From assembly GCA_024811115.1 (NCBI GenBank), contig JAKOGH010000870.1:124001-188000 (forward strand): a stretch of DNA of 64,000 nt, read 5' to 3'. Position 1 is the first letter of the stretch. The number at the start of each line of letters is the position of its first letter. Positions 48,600-60,908 of this stretch are shown here, piece by piece. The notes under the pieces are model-generated. The model saw only the letters and a list, made by a program, of their open reading frames with translations. It was not told where the DNA came from and made no database searches. This DNA comes from Terana coerulea (taxonomy: Eukaryota > Basidiomycota > Agaricomycetes > Polyporales > Phanerochaetaceae). Both the position numbers and the translations under genes were made by a program.

Positions 48600-50633
48600 G
48601 AAGGAAGGCGACAAGGTTTGTTGCCGCCCGCCCCAGGGTTTTATGGCCCATCTTGAAGTCAGTCTTGAATGGAAGTTAGCATGCTGCATGGAAATTTACC
48701 TTTTATGGAGAAGCACCCGACTTTCCCAGCACGTGCTTGTTCCGCGGGGCGACCCTAAAGCGCCTCTTCGCGGACATCTGCGACGAGACTACGACGAGAC
48801 TGAGGCGACCGAGGAAATCATCAAGACGGGCGAAGGGTAAGTAAATCATACTTAAACAACTATTCAATTCCACTTGTCTCGTAAAACTGATGTACTGGCT
48901 GTTTTTCTAGACTCTAGATTGTAAAACCTATGCGCGCAAGACGAAAGGCTGGTCTCGATGTTGTCGCAAGTACAGCTTGTATCCGGTTCAGACTCGTAGG
49001 TAACAACTGTATGTACTGATGTATGCCGCGCTGACATCTTCACACGGCTTTGTTAAACTGGTTGGACATACAGTATAAAAGCTCCGTATGCTGTGCATGC
49101 TTGAGACTATGGACAGGATGCATACATGCCCCTGGGGCAAGACGGCCTAAAGATCTGCATCTGTAGCTTCCCAGGCTATCTTTTCAGCGGAGAACTATTT
49201 CTGTGAGTCGTCCATCTTACATGCTTCGTGTGACTTTATCTTGCCCATTGACATGCTGAGTCAAGGATCCCATTCTCCAGGCTACGTTATGTGCCCGTCT
49301 TGTCGACGAAGTCTTCAAGTCAACTGTCGCCTACAGACAGGTGTGTATATTGAGAGATGCTGAAAGACCGTAAACAACTCCAGCTTGAAGCCCTGAATTA
49401 GGTCCAGTAACATATTCTTTTCAATACCAATGAATCCCACAATTTCTCAATATATACGCTCGGTCACGCTGTTACGCAGATATAAACAAGGAAACATAAC
49501 GGGAATCTCAGATTTGCGCTCCGGGGGCTCCCATGCGCGGAGTTGAAGCGTACCTTAAAACCTTTTCTACGTAAGTTCACAACATATCATGACATACTCC
49601 CGACCCTGTCATCATACTTCGCTGTCTAGCCAAGCATTCAACCGAGCCTAGCCTGACGACGGACGAGCCAGATGGGCCCAAAGTCATGAGATTCAAACAA
49701 CGTCTGGATACTCCGCTGTTGGTGAGTAAATACTTCCCGAGATGGATTACCGTGTTGACTAACATCTTCTGCATAGATTTCAAACATGCTTTAGGCGGTG
49801 AAGATCTCTTCGGAGAGCTCGAGTCAGTACACGCTCGACATCTCCGACAAAGGATCGTGCTGACTTGCCATTCACTCACTAGGCAGCTTTCTACACGTGC
49901 ATACAAGATGTCTTGGGGTTGTTGTGACTGCCCGCAACAGGCCCAGCCTCCTGTTGCTGCGGAAGTCACACGTACGCCGCACCGGAATCACATCGGCCGC
50001 GCAAGCTTGGACAAGTATTTTACATCGATCATAGCATCCACTAGGATCGTGAACGACTTGGTGAGTCTAGTGATAACTATTAAACGGACTAAAGCTGATA
50101 CGCCGCGTGGCGTTTAGGTATAGCTCGATCACACAATGGTGGACGCAAGAAGCCCACCCACGCGACCTTGCTGCTCGTCTCTATCGTGTATATTGCGGGC
50201 TGATCATCGTATGCACCATTCATGTGTTTCTCATGGGCCTCAAGGTTTCTGACACATACTGCATGACTGTAAACAGGAACAGAGCGTCCTACTGCTGCTG
50301 GCGCACCAAACCGGATGCAGACATCGGCCCGTGATTGGCTCCCGCCCGGTCCCCACGCCGACTCGTTGAAAGAACTGACGATACCGTTGCTGGAACGGGC
50401 CACCTCCCACGGGCCCTGTGTGCCCCACCAGAAGCGATGTCCATCGCCGTCCACATCGCTTGTGCTTCCGAGTGTGGCGCCCCTCGGCACACGAAAGCAA
50501 CTTTGACGCAACCTTGGCCGGGTAGCCCTTACGGGCGCCTCTGGATTCTAATATGTAGCGGCGGGTCGCCCCCTTGCGGAGCCGAATGTTCCCTCTGTCG
50601 TCCCCGCTTCGCTCGACCGGGTCGCCCGCCGTC
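48600..50633. other. Intergenic region (2 kb) with a possible unrecognised spliced gene
   Basis: Two blocks look coding-like with plausible splice sites. The first, 49127-49410, has MPLGQDGLKICICSFPGYLF, an intron from GTGAGTCG, then LVDEVFKSTVAYRQ. The second, 49540-50117, has GVEAYLKTF, then DEPDGPKVMRFKQRLDTPLL, GGEDLFGELESVHARHLRQR and IVNDLV. I could not link them into one protein or name a family. Region 50118-50633 has nothing supportable and is probably promoter. Confidence 0.3.
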
Positions 50634-52610
50634 ATGACCATCTTGAACCACCCACTTACCACGCTATCAACAGTCAAAAGGCTCACAGAGGAGATCGCAG
50701 AGCGTCTCGATTCGTTGTCCTTCGCCTACGCGAGCTATAAAAGGTGCGCGACACGGCGGTAGCGCACGTTCGGTGTTGACGGGGAGACGCTATAGTTTGT
50801 CCGAGTCCATCACTTTTGAATCAGTGAGTACTGGCAGCATTACAGTGTCGGACACCGACGTCTTACGTTCGCCTAGTTGCAAAACATCGACGACACACTG
50901 TCGTTGTCCCTCTCCCGGCTGCGTACCTTGCGCAACGGCTTGTCTCCGGTCAATTCCTTGCCTCCGGAAATTCTGACGAGCATTTTCGGGTCTCTCACCG
51001 AGCCCAAGGCACCAACTGCCACCGGGACGACTTCCGTCATCGCTTCGAAGGCAAATCCCAGGGAATGGATCCCTGTGACGCACGTCTGCCGGTACTGGCG
51101 AGATAGCGCACTCGGATACCCGTTCATGTGGAGCCCCATCGTCTTCGAGCCCTCGGATATCAGCAACGCTGCGAGCCTGCCATACGAATGCCTGCAGCGC
51201 TCGCTCGGTGCCCCCTCTCGACGTGCAGATCAAGTGCGACGGGCGGATGGACGAGCAGCTGTGGGATAAGCTCGCGGGCCGCAGCGGACGTCTGCGGAAG
51301 CTGCATATCTCGGACTTAGGCGAGCTTGAGCCGCTTCGCAGCTTTCGGAACGAAGCCCCCCTGCTGCAGAGCTTGACCCTCCATGTGGGCGACGCACGCG
51401 TCGAGATGCGGGCGGACGGGGAAGACGCAGATGACCAGCTGCCATTGCTGTTCGCCGGGCAGCTGCCCGCGCTGCAGCACCTCACCGTCTCGTTCTTCAC
51501 CACATTCGCCCCGAACCAGTTCGCGAAGCTCCTCACGCTCCGCCTCTCCGCGCAGCTGTACACGCGCGAGAACGACATTGGTCATTTGCTCGGGCTGCTC
51601 GAGGCGAGTCCCCACCTGGAGGAGCTGTCGCTGACATCGTGCGAGCTCGAGCTCGCGGACGACGCGATGCCTCCCACGCTCTCCGCCGGCAGACGAGCGG
51701 TTCCTTCCCATGTACCGTCTGCGCCGCCTCGCGTTCGTGGGCTGCCACGCGAGCCTCATGCAGCGCGTCCTCGCGCGCATCGAGTTGTCGACGGACGGCG
51801 TCGGGATCGTGTGCAAGGACTGGACGCCGAGCGACTGCCCCATCACATCCATCTTCCCGTCGAAGGCCGTGTCGCGGCTACATCCCTTACACGACGTCAC
51901 CGCCATCGACCTGAACTACGACACCGCGGAGGTGTACGCCACGGGACCGACGACCGCCGTCCGCCTCGTGTTCGAGAACGACCTGGACGTGAACGACGGG
52001 ATTGCGCCCGGCCTGCACTTCTTGTTCCCCATGCATTCGATCCAGGAGCTCCGGCTCGCCGGGGTGGAGCTGCACGGGGCGCACTTCTGGCAGGGAGACG
52101 TTCGGGGCGATGCCCGCGCTGAAGAAGCTCGTGCTGTGGCTGCCGCCGACCGAGTGCGAGAAGTGGCTCGCGGCGCTGTCTTCCGAGGGCCTCAACGATC
52201 GACCCTATCCTGCGCCGGCCCTCGAGGAGCTCTGCATCTTCCCGCCGTATCCGGACGTGTGGGAGACGTTGACACAACTCGCGCAGTCACGCGCGGCGGA
52301 CGGCCACCCTATTCGACAGCTGGGCATCATGCGAGAAGAGACGACGCGGGACGCATCCATTCTCAAGGCGTTCAAGACCTGGCAAGATGACCTGTCGGGC
52401 TTCGACGGGGTCGTCGAGAATGTGGCGTTCGACGTCGTCCTCGGTACCGCTCGACGGGCGTGCCCGTCGGCGTACCAGAGGCCTATAGAACGTTCTTGGC
52501 GCTATGAGCGCATTCGTCGTCGGACTTTGTTGGATAAGGACGGTCTTGGGTTCAAGTGCTTGGTTGCATTGTATTATCAGCAAGTCACAATTGGAGCGCA
52601 CTTCGAATAA
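50634..52610 (+). CDS. F-box protein (F-box 3), three frame changes
   Basis: Agaricomycete-type F-box gene. Exon 1 starts at ATG 50634 (LTEEIAERLDSLSFAYASYK). A long intron from GTGCGC (50744) to CCTAG (about 50876) leads to LQNIDDTLSLSLSRLRTL, then the F-box core SLPPEILTSIFGSLTE and WIPVTHVCRYWRDSALGYPF joined to MWS. Further on, LDVQIKCDGRMDEQLWDKLA, LQSLTLHVGDARVEM, LPALQHLTVSFFTTF and LLGLLEASPHLEELSLTSCE are leucine-rich-like. Then MYRLRRLAFVGCHASLM, IFPSKAVSRLHPL and MPALKKLVLWLPPTECEKWL follow. Frames must be changed near 51205, 51690 and 52110, each by one base, to pass between these blocks. Base composition is clearly GC-rich here. The end at 52610 is LYYQQVTIGAHFE. Convergent with F-box 4. 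Confidence 0.7.
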
Positions 52611-52699
52611 GCTAGGATACCCATGTAATCTGTATTGTAGCATACGTATACCATTCCACTGACGGCTTCTGCCCGCGAGTTTGCACGACAGCACAGTCA

Positions 52700-54468
52700 G
52701 ATAGGCTACCGACCCCCAGCCAACAGCCCCTCGGCACCGCGCAGGCGGGTGATCAGGAACAATCAGCTCATCGGGGGTGAACCAGTACTGAGGGCAGTTG
52801 ATCTTCCTCTTCTCGAGCTTGAGCCGAAAGCCTTCATCCTGCCAATCGCGGCCCTTGTCACACTAGGTTCAGACCTCGATCAGCACACACGCCATTCGTC
52901 TGCGACATGGCGCAGAGCGCAGCACGCACCGTCCAGATGCGGTCGACGGTGACGAGCTTCTTCAGCGACTGCACCTCGTCCATCATCGTCCGTACGTTGT
53001 CGCGGGTGAGGAAGGCTTGTGCGTTGTGCGTGACGTGCGACTCGCCGATGTCGGTCAGCGTGTGCAGCGTCTTGCTGCGCCCGAGGGCCGTCGCATATGC
53101 ACGCTGTAAACAGGCCAGTGTCAAGCCCAAAATGCGTAGCGCGGCGGCAAGCGACTTACGGCGTCCTTGTACGGTATATGGATTGCCAGTCTCTCCAGTC
53201 GTTTTGCAGTTCATGGCGATGGACCGGACGCTCTCCCATGATACGTCACCATTCAGTATCGCGAGATGCTCAAGGGTGTGGCTGTGTGCGGCTAGAAGCT
53301 CGTTGATGAAAGTGGTTTGGACCATGAGCTTGTCCGACGTGCGGAGTGTAAGCGAAGCGAGGGGGCAATGCCACGACTTTGTCAGAGCAATGATAGCCAA
53401 CCACAGCGATGGGGATGTAGCGTGGGCGGCGTCGTTGACAGTGGGACCAGTATGAGTCTCAATAGCGAGATGCTGCAGGCAGGGCAGCTCGGGCGCTGGG
53501 TCCGGCAATGGATGGGAATCCTGAAGTTGGAGTGAGTAGATACACTGCGAGTGTCAAAGCATATTCTACACACCCAGGCCGTGAAAGCGAGATTCACCAG
53601 CTTTGGAGTATGCCGGGTTGCGCGCAGAACCATCCAGTGTTCGATTTTTACGCAGCCGACGACATACAGACCTGTGAGGTTGGGTAGATTGAGTACCATG
53701 CGCTCCAGTATGGGCTCATTGAGCTCTTGTATCGTCTACATAGAATCAGCGACACGGAATTGAACAGAGTCTGGAAGGCGCACATTCATTACTAAGCTCG
53801 TCAGGGTGGTGCTGAGCTTGCCGGTCCACTGAGGCAGCACGTCAACCATGTTCCACGAGCATGCATCCAAGGACAGTGACTGTAGCTGCGACATGTTGGT
53901 CACAATGTCCGCTTGCGCCACCGTCAACGTCGCATTGACTCGGATTCCGCGCAGGTTTCCGTGTTCTTTCAGAGCGAGTAGAAGGGACGGCAGTATATTC
54001 GGCGTGCATGTGAAGGTTCGTAGGTTTGTGCATGCCTTCATGGCGTCCATCAGAGTCATCAAAGAATTTGGCATGAGCTGTCCCCTTAATCATGGGGACG
54101 GTGCGTATGTCTGGAACCCGTTTCGTCATTAATTCTAGGGCCGCGAATGAAGGCACAGATGGCGTACCAATATGGTGGACATGCGCGCCGAGCCTTGGAT
54201 CTCTCGCAAGAACCTCAAACGGTGATAGTGTCTACACACTGTAAGCACATATCACTTGGCAGAATGGACACAGAATGAACCGCATATACTCACCGAAGGA
54301 TACCGTTTCGCATTGCCCAGATGATACACCAAGCGTCCGGTAGAGATATGGTATCACCCCAGCAAGAAAGGACTTGCTGACCTGGGATACATGAAAAAGG
54401 TCATTGCCAGAAAGGTATGCAAAGACGAGTTCGAGGCAGTCGAGATTGAGGTTGTCCGCGGAGACCAT
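52700..54468 (-). CDS. F-box protein (F-box 4)
   Basis: Minus-strand F-box gene. ATG 54468 opens NLDCLELVFAYLSGNDLFHV, then SQVSKSFLAGVIPYLYRTL, a degenerate F-box. Later exons carry repeat-like segments: KACTNLRTFTCTPNIL, LKEHGNLRGIRVNATLTV, MSQLQSLSLDACSWNM, then LERMVLNLPNLTGLYVVGCV and ELPCLQHLAIETHTG. Further on come LEHLAILNGDVSWESV and DEVQSLKKLVTVDRIWT. A 67-nt intron (donor GTGCGTGC, with TGCTGAT as branch point, acceptor CCTAG) leads to DKGRDWQDEGFRL and NCPQYWFTPDEL, typical of the closing part of such proteins. The true stop is unclear: this frame stays open to 52287, overlapping F-box 3, so 52700 is an approximate end. The ATG context is ordinary. About 220 bases separate it from the Sds3-like gene, so the two probably share a promoter region. 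Confidence 0.62.
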
Positions 54469-54689
54469 GTCAGAACACCGAACAGGACGAGGCTCGCTAT
54501 GTCCTATTGGCGCCCATAACGGGCTGCAGGCTGGCCGGTGATCTCGGCCGCAATCCGCCGGAAGCTGGCCGAGCACACAGCCAAAAGGACCGGCAGCCGG
54601 GGTGTTGATCGGTCCGCACCGGACAATACTGAGGTCAGTGAGAATAGACGCTGCCGCCTCTTTCATACCTTTGGTCGTCGTCCTCGACG

Positions 54690-57600
54690 ATGCCAAGTTC
54701 GACAGTGTCGCTGGAGCCTCTTAGCTCGCCGTCGCCGTCTCCATCCCCCCCTCCACCAGATACTGCCGCCTCCACGTCTAACAATAGTGGAGCAGGCGCA
54801 GGATTCGACGGTGACTCTGAACTCTCAGAGTTGACCGAGGACGAACAAGAAAACGTGAAGGCAGATCGCGAGGAACGTCCACGCTCGGCGAAGCGTAGAA
54901 AGCGCAGCGGGATTGTCCCAGCCCCTATGTGGGATTGGGCTTACAAGACTGGTAAGAACATGAAGACCAAGTCACCGGAGGAAGAAGAAGAGGAGGAGGA
55001 GGAGTCGGGCCCCGCTAATGCCCTGGAAGAGGAGGAGGACGAGCCGCAGGGCTCTAGGACGAGGTCAACAACAACACCTCTGCCAGAGAGGCGACGGCGG
55101 CGGATGAATGGAACGTCGTCCAACGTGATCCGGTCCGACGACGAGCCTGACCCCCTCGATGGCCCACGAGATGATGCAGCGTCTGTTGACGGCGCACCTG
55201 CACGGCATGTACCAGACGACATCGAAAACGACCCAGCATACGCGTCTGAGGACGATGATGAAGGCATACTCCCCACACTTCCAGAGACGGTCAAGTCGCG
55301 TGAAGCACCCAGCGTCGCGGGTTCAGCGGACGCTACCGACGATGAGAATGCGGAGGACGAAGACGACGACGTTCCAGCCAGCAAGGCACCGCCTGACGAA
55401 GACAACGCCACCGTTGATAACGTTGCTGCTCCTTCAGACGATGAAGCTGCTGAGGATGCTGTACCCACCACCGGACCACCTTCCTCCACCAGCTCCGCGG
55501 GCATAGTAGCGCCGGCAATCGCAGTGGACCGCACGGTTGACCCCGATTCCACTCTCATGGATGTGGACCAGTCTGCCCCCGTGCCTGCACAGGTATCCTC
55601 CATCATAGCCGCAGCCGCACCTTCGTCTATAATGGCTGGGCAAGAACTCGTCGAACCACCGTCCCCTGCGTCTTCAGCGTCGTCTGCATCTGGTTCTGGT
55701 CGCAACCAGTCGCGCTCTCCGTCTCGTTCACCAACACCAGATCAAGTGTCAGACCACGAGGTCGACCTCAAGCGTGGCGCACCCAAGACCAGAGGGAAGC
55801 CAAAGAGCAGCCGAGCGACCAGGAACCGTACGAGAAGGAAGGCCAAGGGGGATCTCGCAGAAGCAGAAGGAGACGTCGATCGCACGCCGGCTGAACAAGA
55901 AGCGGACGAAGGCGAGGACCTCGATGATGCGGACATGGATTCACCCGAAATGGACATGGAACTCGAGCTGCAACCTGCGCACCGTGCTGAGGCTTTAGAT
56001 GCACTGGCTACCGTCGAGCTAAACTATGCGCTCTTACGAGAGAGTATATACGTTGAGAAGATGGAAGGACTCGCTTGGGAAGAAGCCCTAGTTGAGAAAG
56101 GTGCGTATCCACAGGTTCATTCAGCTCGAAAGGTGTTCTAAATCTACTTGTGTATTACCGTAGGCATTCATCCTGAAATGCTACATCTTCATGCCGAACT
56201 TTCAAAGCGACGAGACAAACGGCTCGAACTCGCGCGTTTGCGACGCGATTACGAAGTCGCCAATGTCACGAAACGGCGGAAATTGGACGAAGACGGCGTT
56301 TGGAGCTGGTGGCAGGTGAGACGCGTCTGCACGTGGTTCTCGCCGCGATCGCAATACTGATTACACGCCCACCCGTGCAATCGCGGTTTGCATCAACGCA
56401 GCTGAGACGCGACGAACTCCAAACGGAGATGATAGCGGAGACACATAGGAAACGCAGGCTGCTGGATCGAGAACGGCGTGCCATGGAGCGCCCACAACCC
56501 AGTACGTCCCGCGACGACGATCCGACTCCCGTGAGCTTACATAACTACTATTTGCAGTACGTCGAATACCCAGTCCACCTCGAGAAGTCGGCGTTGCTCC
56601 GACCCTTCGGGATCTTGTCAAGGCATCTCCGTTCGACTCCACCGATTCACGGCGACGCACCGACCCATCACCGCCGCTTGCCTATCCTCAGCTAAGCACT
56701 CTGGCGCCGAACGACATTCAGAACGATATGCAATTCCTACTTGAACATCGAGCCAACGCTTCCATAGCAAGGCAAGGTGCTGTGTACGGGCATCCGATGT
56801 CGGGCCCTCCGATGTTTGACCAGTTCAACATGGGCATGGGCATGGGTATCCTTGATGGACCAGGCGCGCCGCATCGCTTCGCTCAGCACGCACCGTTCCA
56901 ACAGCCGCCGATGCCTCCGCAGGCCATGCCTCCGCAGATGGCCCAAGGGTATCCAGGAATGAGTCATCCGCCCCGCTTACAACACCATCATTCTGCCCCG
57001 CCGGGCTCGATGCCCATCGCACATCCTCAAATGCTGATGGAGCAAGAGTTCACTATCCACCGTCCGGCCTCTGGCGCCGCGCATCCTCACGCACAGATGC
57101 AACAATATCCTCAAGGTGGCCCCGCGCCGTCGAGAAACCGACGATCGCTCTCTCCAGTCCCCGCTCACCCTTTGAACAATGGTTCCGCTGCCGGCATGAG
57201 CGCAGGACCTTCCAAAGGAAACAGCCGTATGGTGGCAGGCGGCCCTGGTCCAAGCTCCCTCGGGCCCTAAGGAAGCTAGGCGGAGCGACTCCGGCATGCA
57301 CAGTATGGACGTAGATGTGTATTCGATGGAGAAGGACCGCGAGCGTCGGCAGCATCTGGATTCTATGCACCCAAGGGAACGTGACGAACGTGAATGGGCG
57401 CGGGAGATGGACGTAGAGCGGCATGAGATACGTCAGCGGGAACAAGAGCATCGCGACCGAGAGCGCGAGTATGAACGTGATAGGCTCAGCCAAATCCCAC
57501 CCTCCATTCAGCGTCTTCCTTCGCATACGCACCCGCCACCCCATGTTCAGTCGAACCAGGCTGCGCCTCATGTTCACCACCACCATCGCCACCATCATCA

Positions 57601-58609
57601 CGTTCACCACCATCACCACAGCGGCGCAACGAACGGGCTGGGTCCAAGTTCGAGCGCGGGGTCTCAAGACCGTCTGCACGACCGACTGCCAAACGGCGTT
57701 GCGCCGGGTGCGGGAAGTCCGCGCCCGGGCGGAGAGTTGGACACACAGCGTCAACTGTCCGGTGTGCCCGTCGAGGTGATTGAGTTGTCATCCAACCCGC
57801 AACCAGGTTCCTCGCACTTCTCGCGCAAGAGCAATGAAGAGCAGATGCCACTGCATTCGGAAAGCTCTCGGGAACGCATACGCGGACCGCCAGGCCCACC
57901 TCTGCAGGACCGCTTGGCGCCGCCGTTGATGTCGCCGCCCTCACAGCCCCCACACACCTCCTTCTCTCCCTCACCGCGGTTACTTCAAGGTCTATCGACA
58001 GCACCTGCATCCATGGCACCCTCACGTAGAGGGTCCTGGAGCGCACCGGACGACGGTTCTGTTCCCCGACCCTCGTCATCCGCCTCTGCTCATCTCCCCG
58101 GGCTTCCAGTGTCTCAACGCGTCCCCACCTCTTCCCTTCCTGGCCGTCCTCTACAGGTATCACCACCCTCACAGACCCACCGGAGCCCGACGATACTCTC
58201 GCCACCTCGAAATGGTAGTGTTCGACTGCCGCCGCTGAGTCCCGCCATGCGGTCGCCACCACGAACCCACCACAACCTGCCTGGTGTTCCCTTACCTCCT
58301 TCCAGCAGCGGGTTGTCCAAATCTTTGAGCCCCCAGATTATGAGGCGAAATACCCCGCCAATATCTAGCCGTCCGAAGTCCCCTCTAAGAGAGCGTAGCC
58401 ATAGTGGGCCTATGCTGCAGCCCTCATCGATACCACTGGCATCGGGACAATCGCAGAAGCATCCACGGCTGTCGCCTGTCAGTATCTTCCCCGCGCCGTC
58501 AATATCGCAACCTGCGCCACTTCCACATTCTCGACTGCCACCGGTCACGGCGGAGCCTGAAGCGCATCTAGCACCACCTCCGAAGTCCAACGCCGTACCA
58601 GTTGACTGA
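54690..58609 (+). CDS. Sds3-like / Dep1-type subunit of an Rpd3L-like histone deacetylase complex, very long C-terminus
   Basis: The Sds3-like domain is a helical region that tethers Sin3/Rpd3-class deacetylase. It begins near codon 430 (LDALATVELNYALLRESIYV, then EKMEGLAWEEALVEK). It continues through an intron to HPEMLHLHAELSKRRDKRLE, YEVANVTKRRKLDEDGVWSW and, after a further intron, RRDELQTEMIAETHRKRRLL. The N-terminal 430 residues are acidic and Ser/Pro-rich (SELSELTEDEQENVK; a long Glu run near 54980-55010). After the domain the protein continues much further than the yeast homologues. RRIPSPPREVGVAPTLRDLV is followed by Met/Pro/Gln-rich sequence, then after a one-base frame change near 57250 by Glu/Arg-rich DERE, a His-rich run (about 57560-57620) and Pro/Ser-rich text. 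The stop is at 58609. Roughly 1200 residues. Nuclear and chromatin-bound by inference. Confidence 0.8.
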
Positions 58610-60267
58610 TTTCCTCGTCGTATTTTTTCCCTTGTTGTCTAACTATTTTCTTTGTATGATTCAGTGCTGATCGGGTGACAATGTTTTCGGAATATCACTT
58701 CTCTCCAGATTTCTTTCGGTTCCTCCAGTAGGACGTTCGCTTTCTGTTATCTCATCTCTGAAATGGCATGCTTTTCTGAACCCTCAAAATTTTCGCCACC
58801 CTTGGAGTTTAATGAAGTAAGACCGATGGACATTGCGCCTGCGTTGCGCCATGGCTTCGTCGAAATCTGGTGCGTGTGCTGCTTGCGCCATACCGTACAT
58901 TCATGCTGACCCGAGTATCGAAGTCAGTCGTCTACGAGGTGCAGACGTGGCGTGGTTCGTCTGCCACTTGATCATCAAACATTGTCTTCCTCCGTACTCT
59001 CGCAAGCAGGGTTCTGCTACGGTTCGCATAGACGATCTTCCCCGCTCCGAGACCATCTGTGCTTCCGTCCGACGTCCATGTTTGCCACGCGGCGCAGTTA
59101 ATTCGTGCCAGTGTTCTTCGGGAAGTTACCCCGGGTCATCGCATACTGTCGTGCTTCCTGCAAAACCAGCTTGCCGAAGTTAGAACATTATCCAGTGATT
59201 GTTTGCCTGGACCAGAAGGCAACCAGAAGGCTTAGGAGAGCATTGCCAGCGGGTCCAAAACATGACATAGTGAGGGTCGGTCTGACAAAGGAGAATACGT
59301 TGCATGAATATTTTCTGGATGAGGGTCTCGACCACGGAACACGGATGTGAGCTGGCGGAATGCTTATTCTGAAGACTCTTCGCAGATCTATGCGGGGATG
59401 GCCTTAAATTTCCAAGTAGATGTCAAGCTCAAAGTTCAACTCTCGAGAACCAGAATGAGAAGTATGCCCCAGTATTCGAATTTCGTGGTAGCTCACCCCT
59501 CGATAGGGGTAAAGGAAGAGGATCAACCATATGCACAGTCTATCATAACCATGTATACAGGGTTCAACACTTGCTCGAATCTCGGACTGCATCTGGCCTG
59601 AAAATTTGGCGATCCTTTCGGCGCCAATGGTTCTCAGGGCGAGCCTGAGCTTGTGTGACGACATAATGTGCCGATAGTGTTTCGGACGATGCGGCCGTTT
59701 ACTCAGGTCTCCTCGAAGAGTCGTTGCTGCGCGAAATTGTCTTCCGACTGGGCGACTCAGCTGCAGATGTATTTGCATGCGTGGGCGTCGAAATAGATCT
59801 AGTACAAAGAACATCATGATGTCTCGTCGGCTGCCAGAGTAGTAGCAAGAATCCTTCGAGGTTAACTATTCGATGAATGGCAATCGGTACCAAGGAAGTG
59901 TAACACTTTAGTGATAGGATACAGTAGACGGTCATGCATGCGTGGATCGATCTTGTGATGTGAATTTTTACAGGCTCGGTGTACTGTTCGGCGTAAATTC
60001 GGTAAAGTTGTGATACAGGACTCTAAATGCTTTCGATAATTTACAAGCGAGACAGCAGCTTAGCGTTGATGTTCTATTGAACTCTATTGATATATGCAAA
60101 GAAATACATGTCTACTCTCTCCTGCTATCCAGCACAGGCAAAATCGTGTACCCGCAACGCCCAGACCCTAATAAAACATGAAGATGAACGTGAACGGTGA
60201 TTTTTGCGTCTTCATGACCGTCTATGAGAGCAGATGAGACCAATGTCCACGTCATAGACGATACGAC
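58610..60267. other. Intergenic region (1.7 kb), no gene recognised
   Basis: Short frames only. A 116-codon frame at 58833-59183 with Cys pairs (SGACAACAIPYIHAD; NSCQCSSGS) has no partner exons or start context that would support a gene. Confidence 0.45.
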
Positions 60268-60908
60268 TCACGGTCGAGAAGTTTCGTTGAGTTTGTCATA
60301 GGCAGCATAGCCCAGAGCGCCAGCTGCAGCCGTAGCCGCGGCGACAAGCATCGTGTTTTGACCCTGGACAGCCGTCAGCCGAGTGGGGACTTTGCGAGTA
60401 AGATATGCTTACCGATTCTCCAGAAGAGCTACCCCGTACATACACATACGGCCGCAGTCGCGACGGTCCATCAAACACCACCGCCTCCGGCAGCGTGGAG
60501 ACACCGTCGCGGGGCTCGGGGCTCATGCGAGCCTGAGAGTGAATGCGTCGCATGCGGGGGCTGCCGCCGAGATGCTTGGGCTTGGCGGGGCCGTCGTAGA
60601 TGACGGGCGCGGGGAGCGGTTGGACGACGCGGCTGGGGCCGCTGCGCTCGACGGCGGGCGCGAACGTCCGTTCTGCGCGGCTGGCGGCCGCTTTTGCGAG
60701 CATCTTGCTCGACTCGCCGAGGCGGCTGGGTGCGTCGAAGATGTCGAAGATCGGCAAATCGATAACGGGTCGTTCCTCGAGGGGGGAGTGTCATGGCAGA
60801 GGCACTCATCATGGAACGACGGCCAGCGGCTGAGACGGATGTTTTCCTGGCAACGGCGTGCTGTGAGGCGGCGAGGGCCTGGCGAACGGAGGATGAAGCA
60901 GCAGCCAT
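60268..60908 (-). CDS. Small probable mitochondrial membrane protein with repeated D-(G/A)-P-(S/A)-(R/K) motif; one-base frame break
   Basis: No family recognised. ATG 60908 gives a basic, Ala/Ser-rich N-terminus (VRQALAASQHAVARKTSVSA; GRRSMMSASAMT) like a mitochondrial presequence. At the C/G-run 60781-60786 the frame shifts by one base, continuing RPVIDLPIFDIFDAPSRLG, then SKMLAKAAASRAERTF and a Pro-rich part. After an intron from GTAAGC to TCCAG, the last exon is QNTMLVAAATAAAGALGYAA, a single hydrophobic segment, ending KLNETSRP with the stop at 60268. Three copies of a short motif lie between: IFDAPSRLG, VIYDGPAKPKHLG and VVFDGPSRLRPYV. About 200 residues. The arrangement (presequence, soluble part, C-terminal anchor) suggests an inner- or outer-membrane protein, but this is inference. 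Confidence 0.6.

Noticed and set aside
54941..55705. 254-codon minus-strand frame, Ser/Gly-rich
   Set aside because: Antisense of the acidic, repeat-like part of the Sds3-like gene; low-complexity DNA keeps the opposite frame open by chance.
57486..58262. 258-codon minus-strand frame
   Set aside because: Opposite strand of the Pro/Ser/His-rich end of the Sds3-like gene; no motif.
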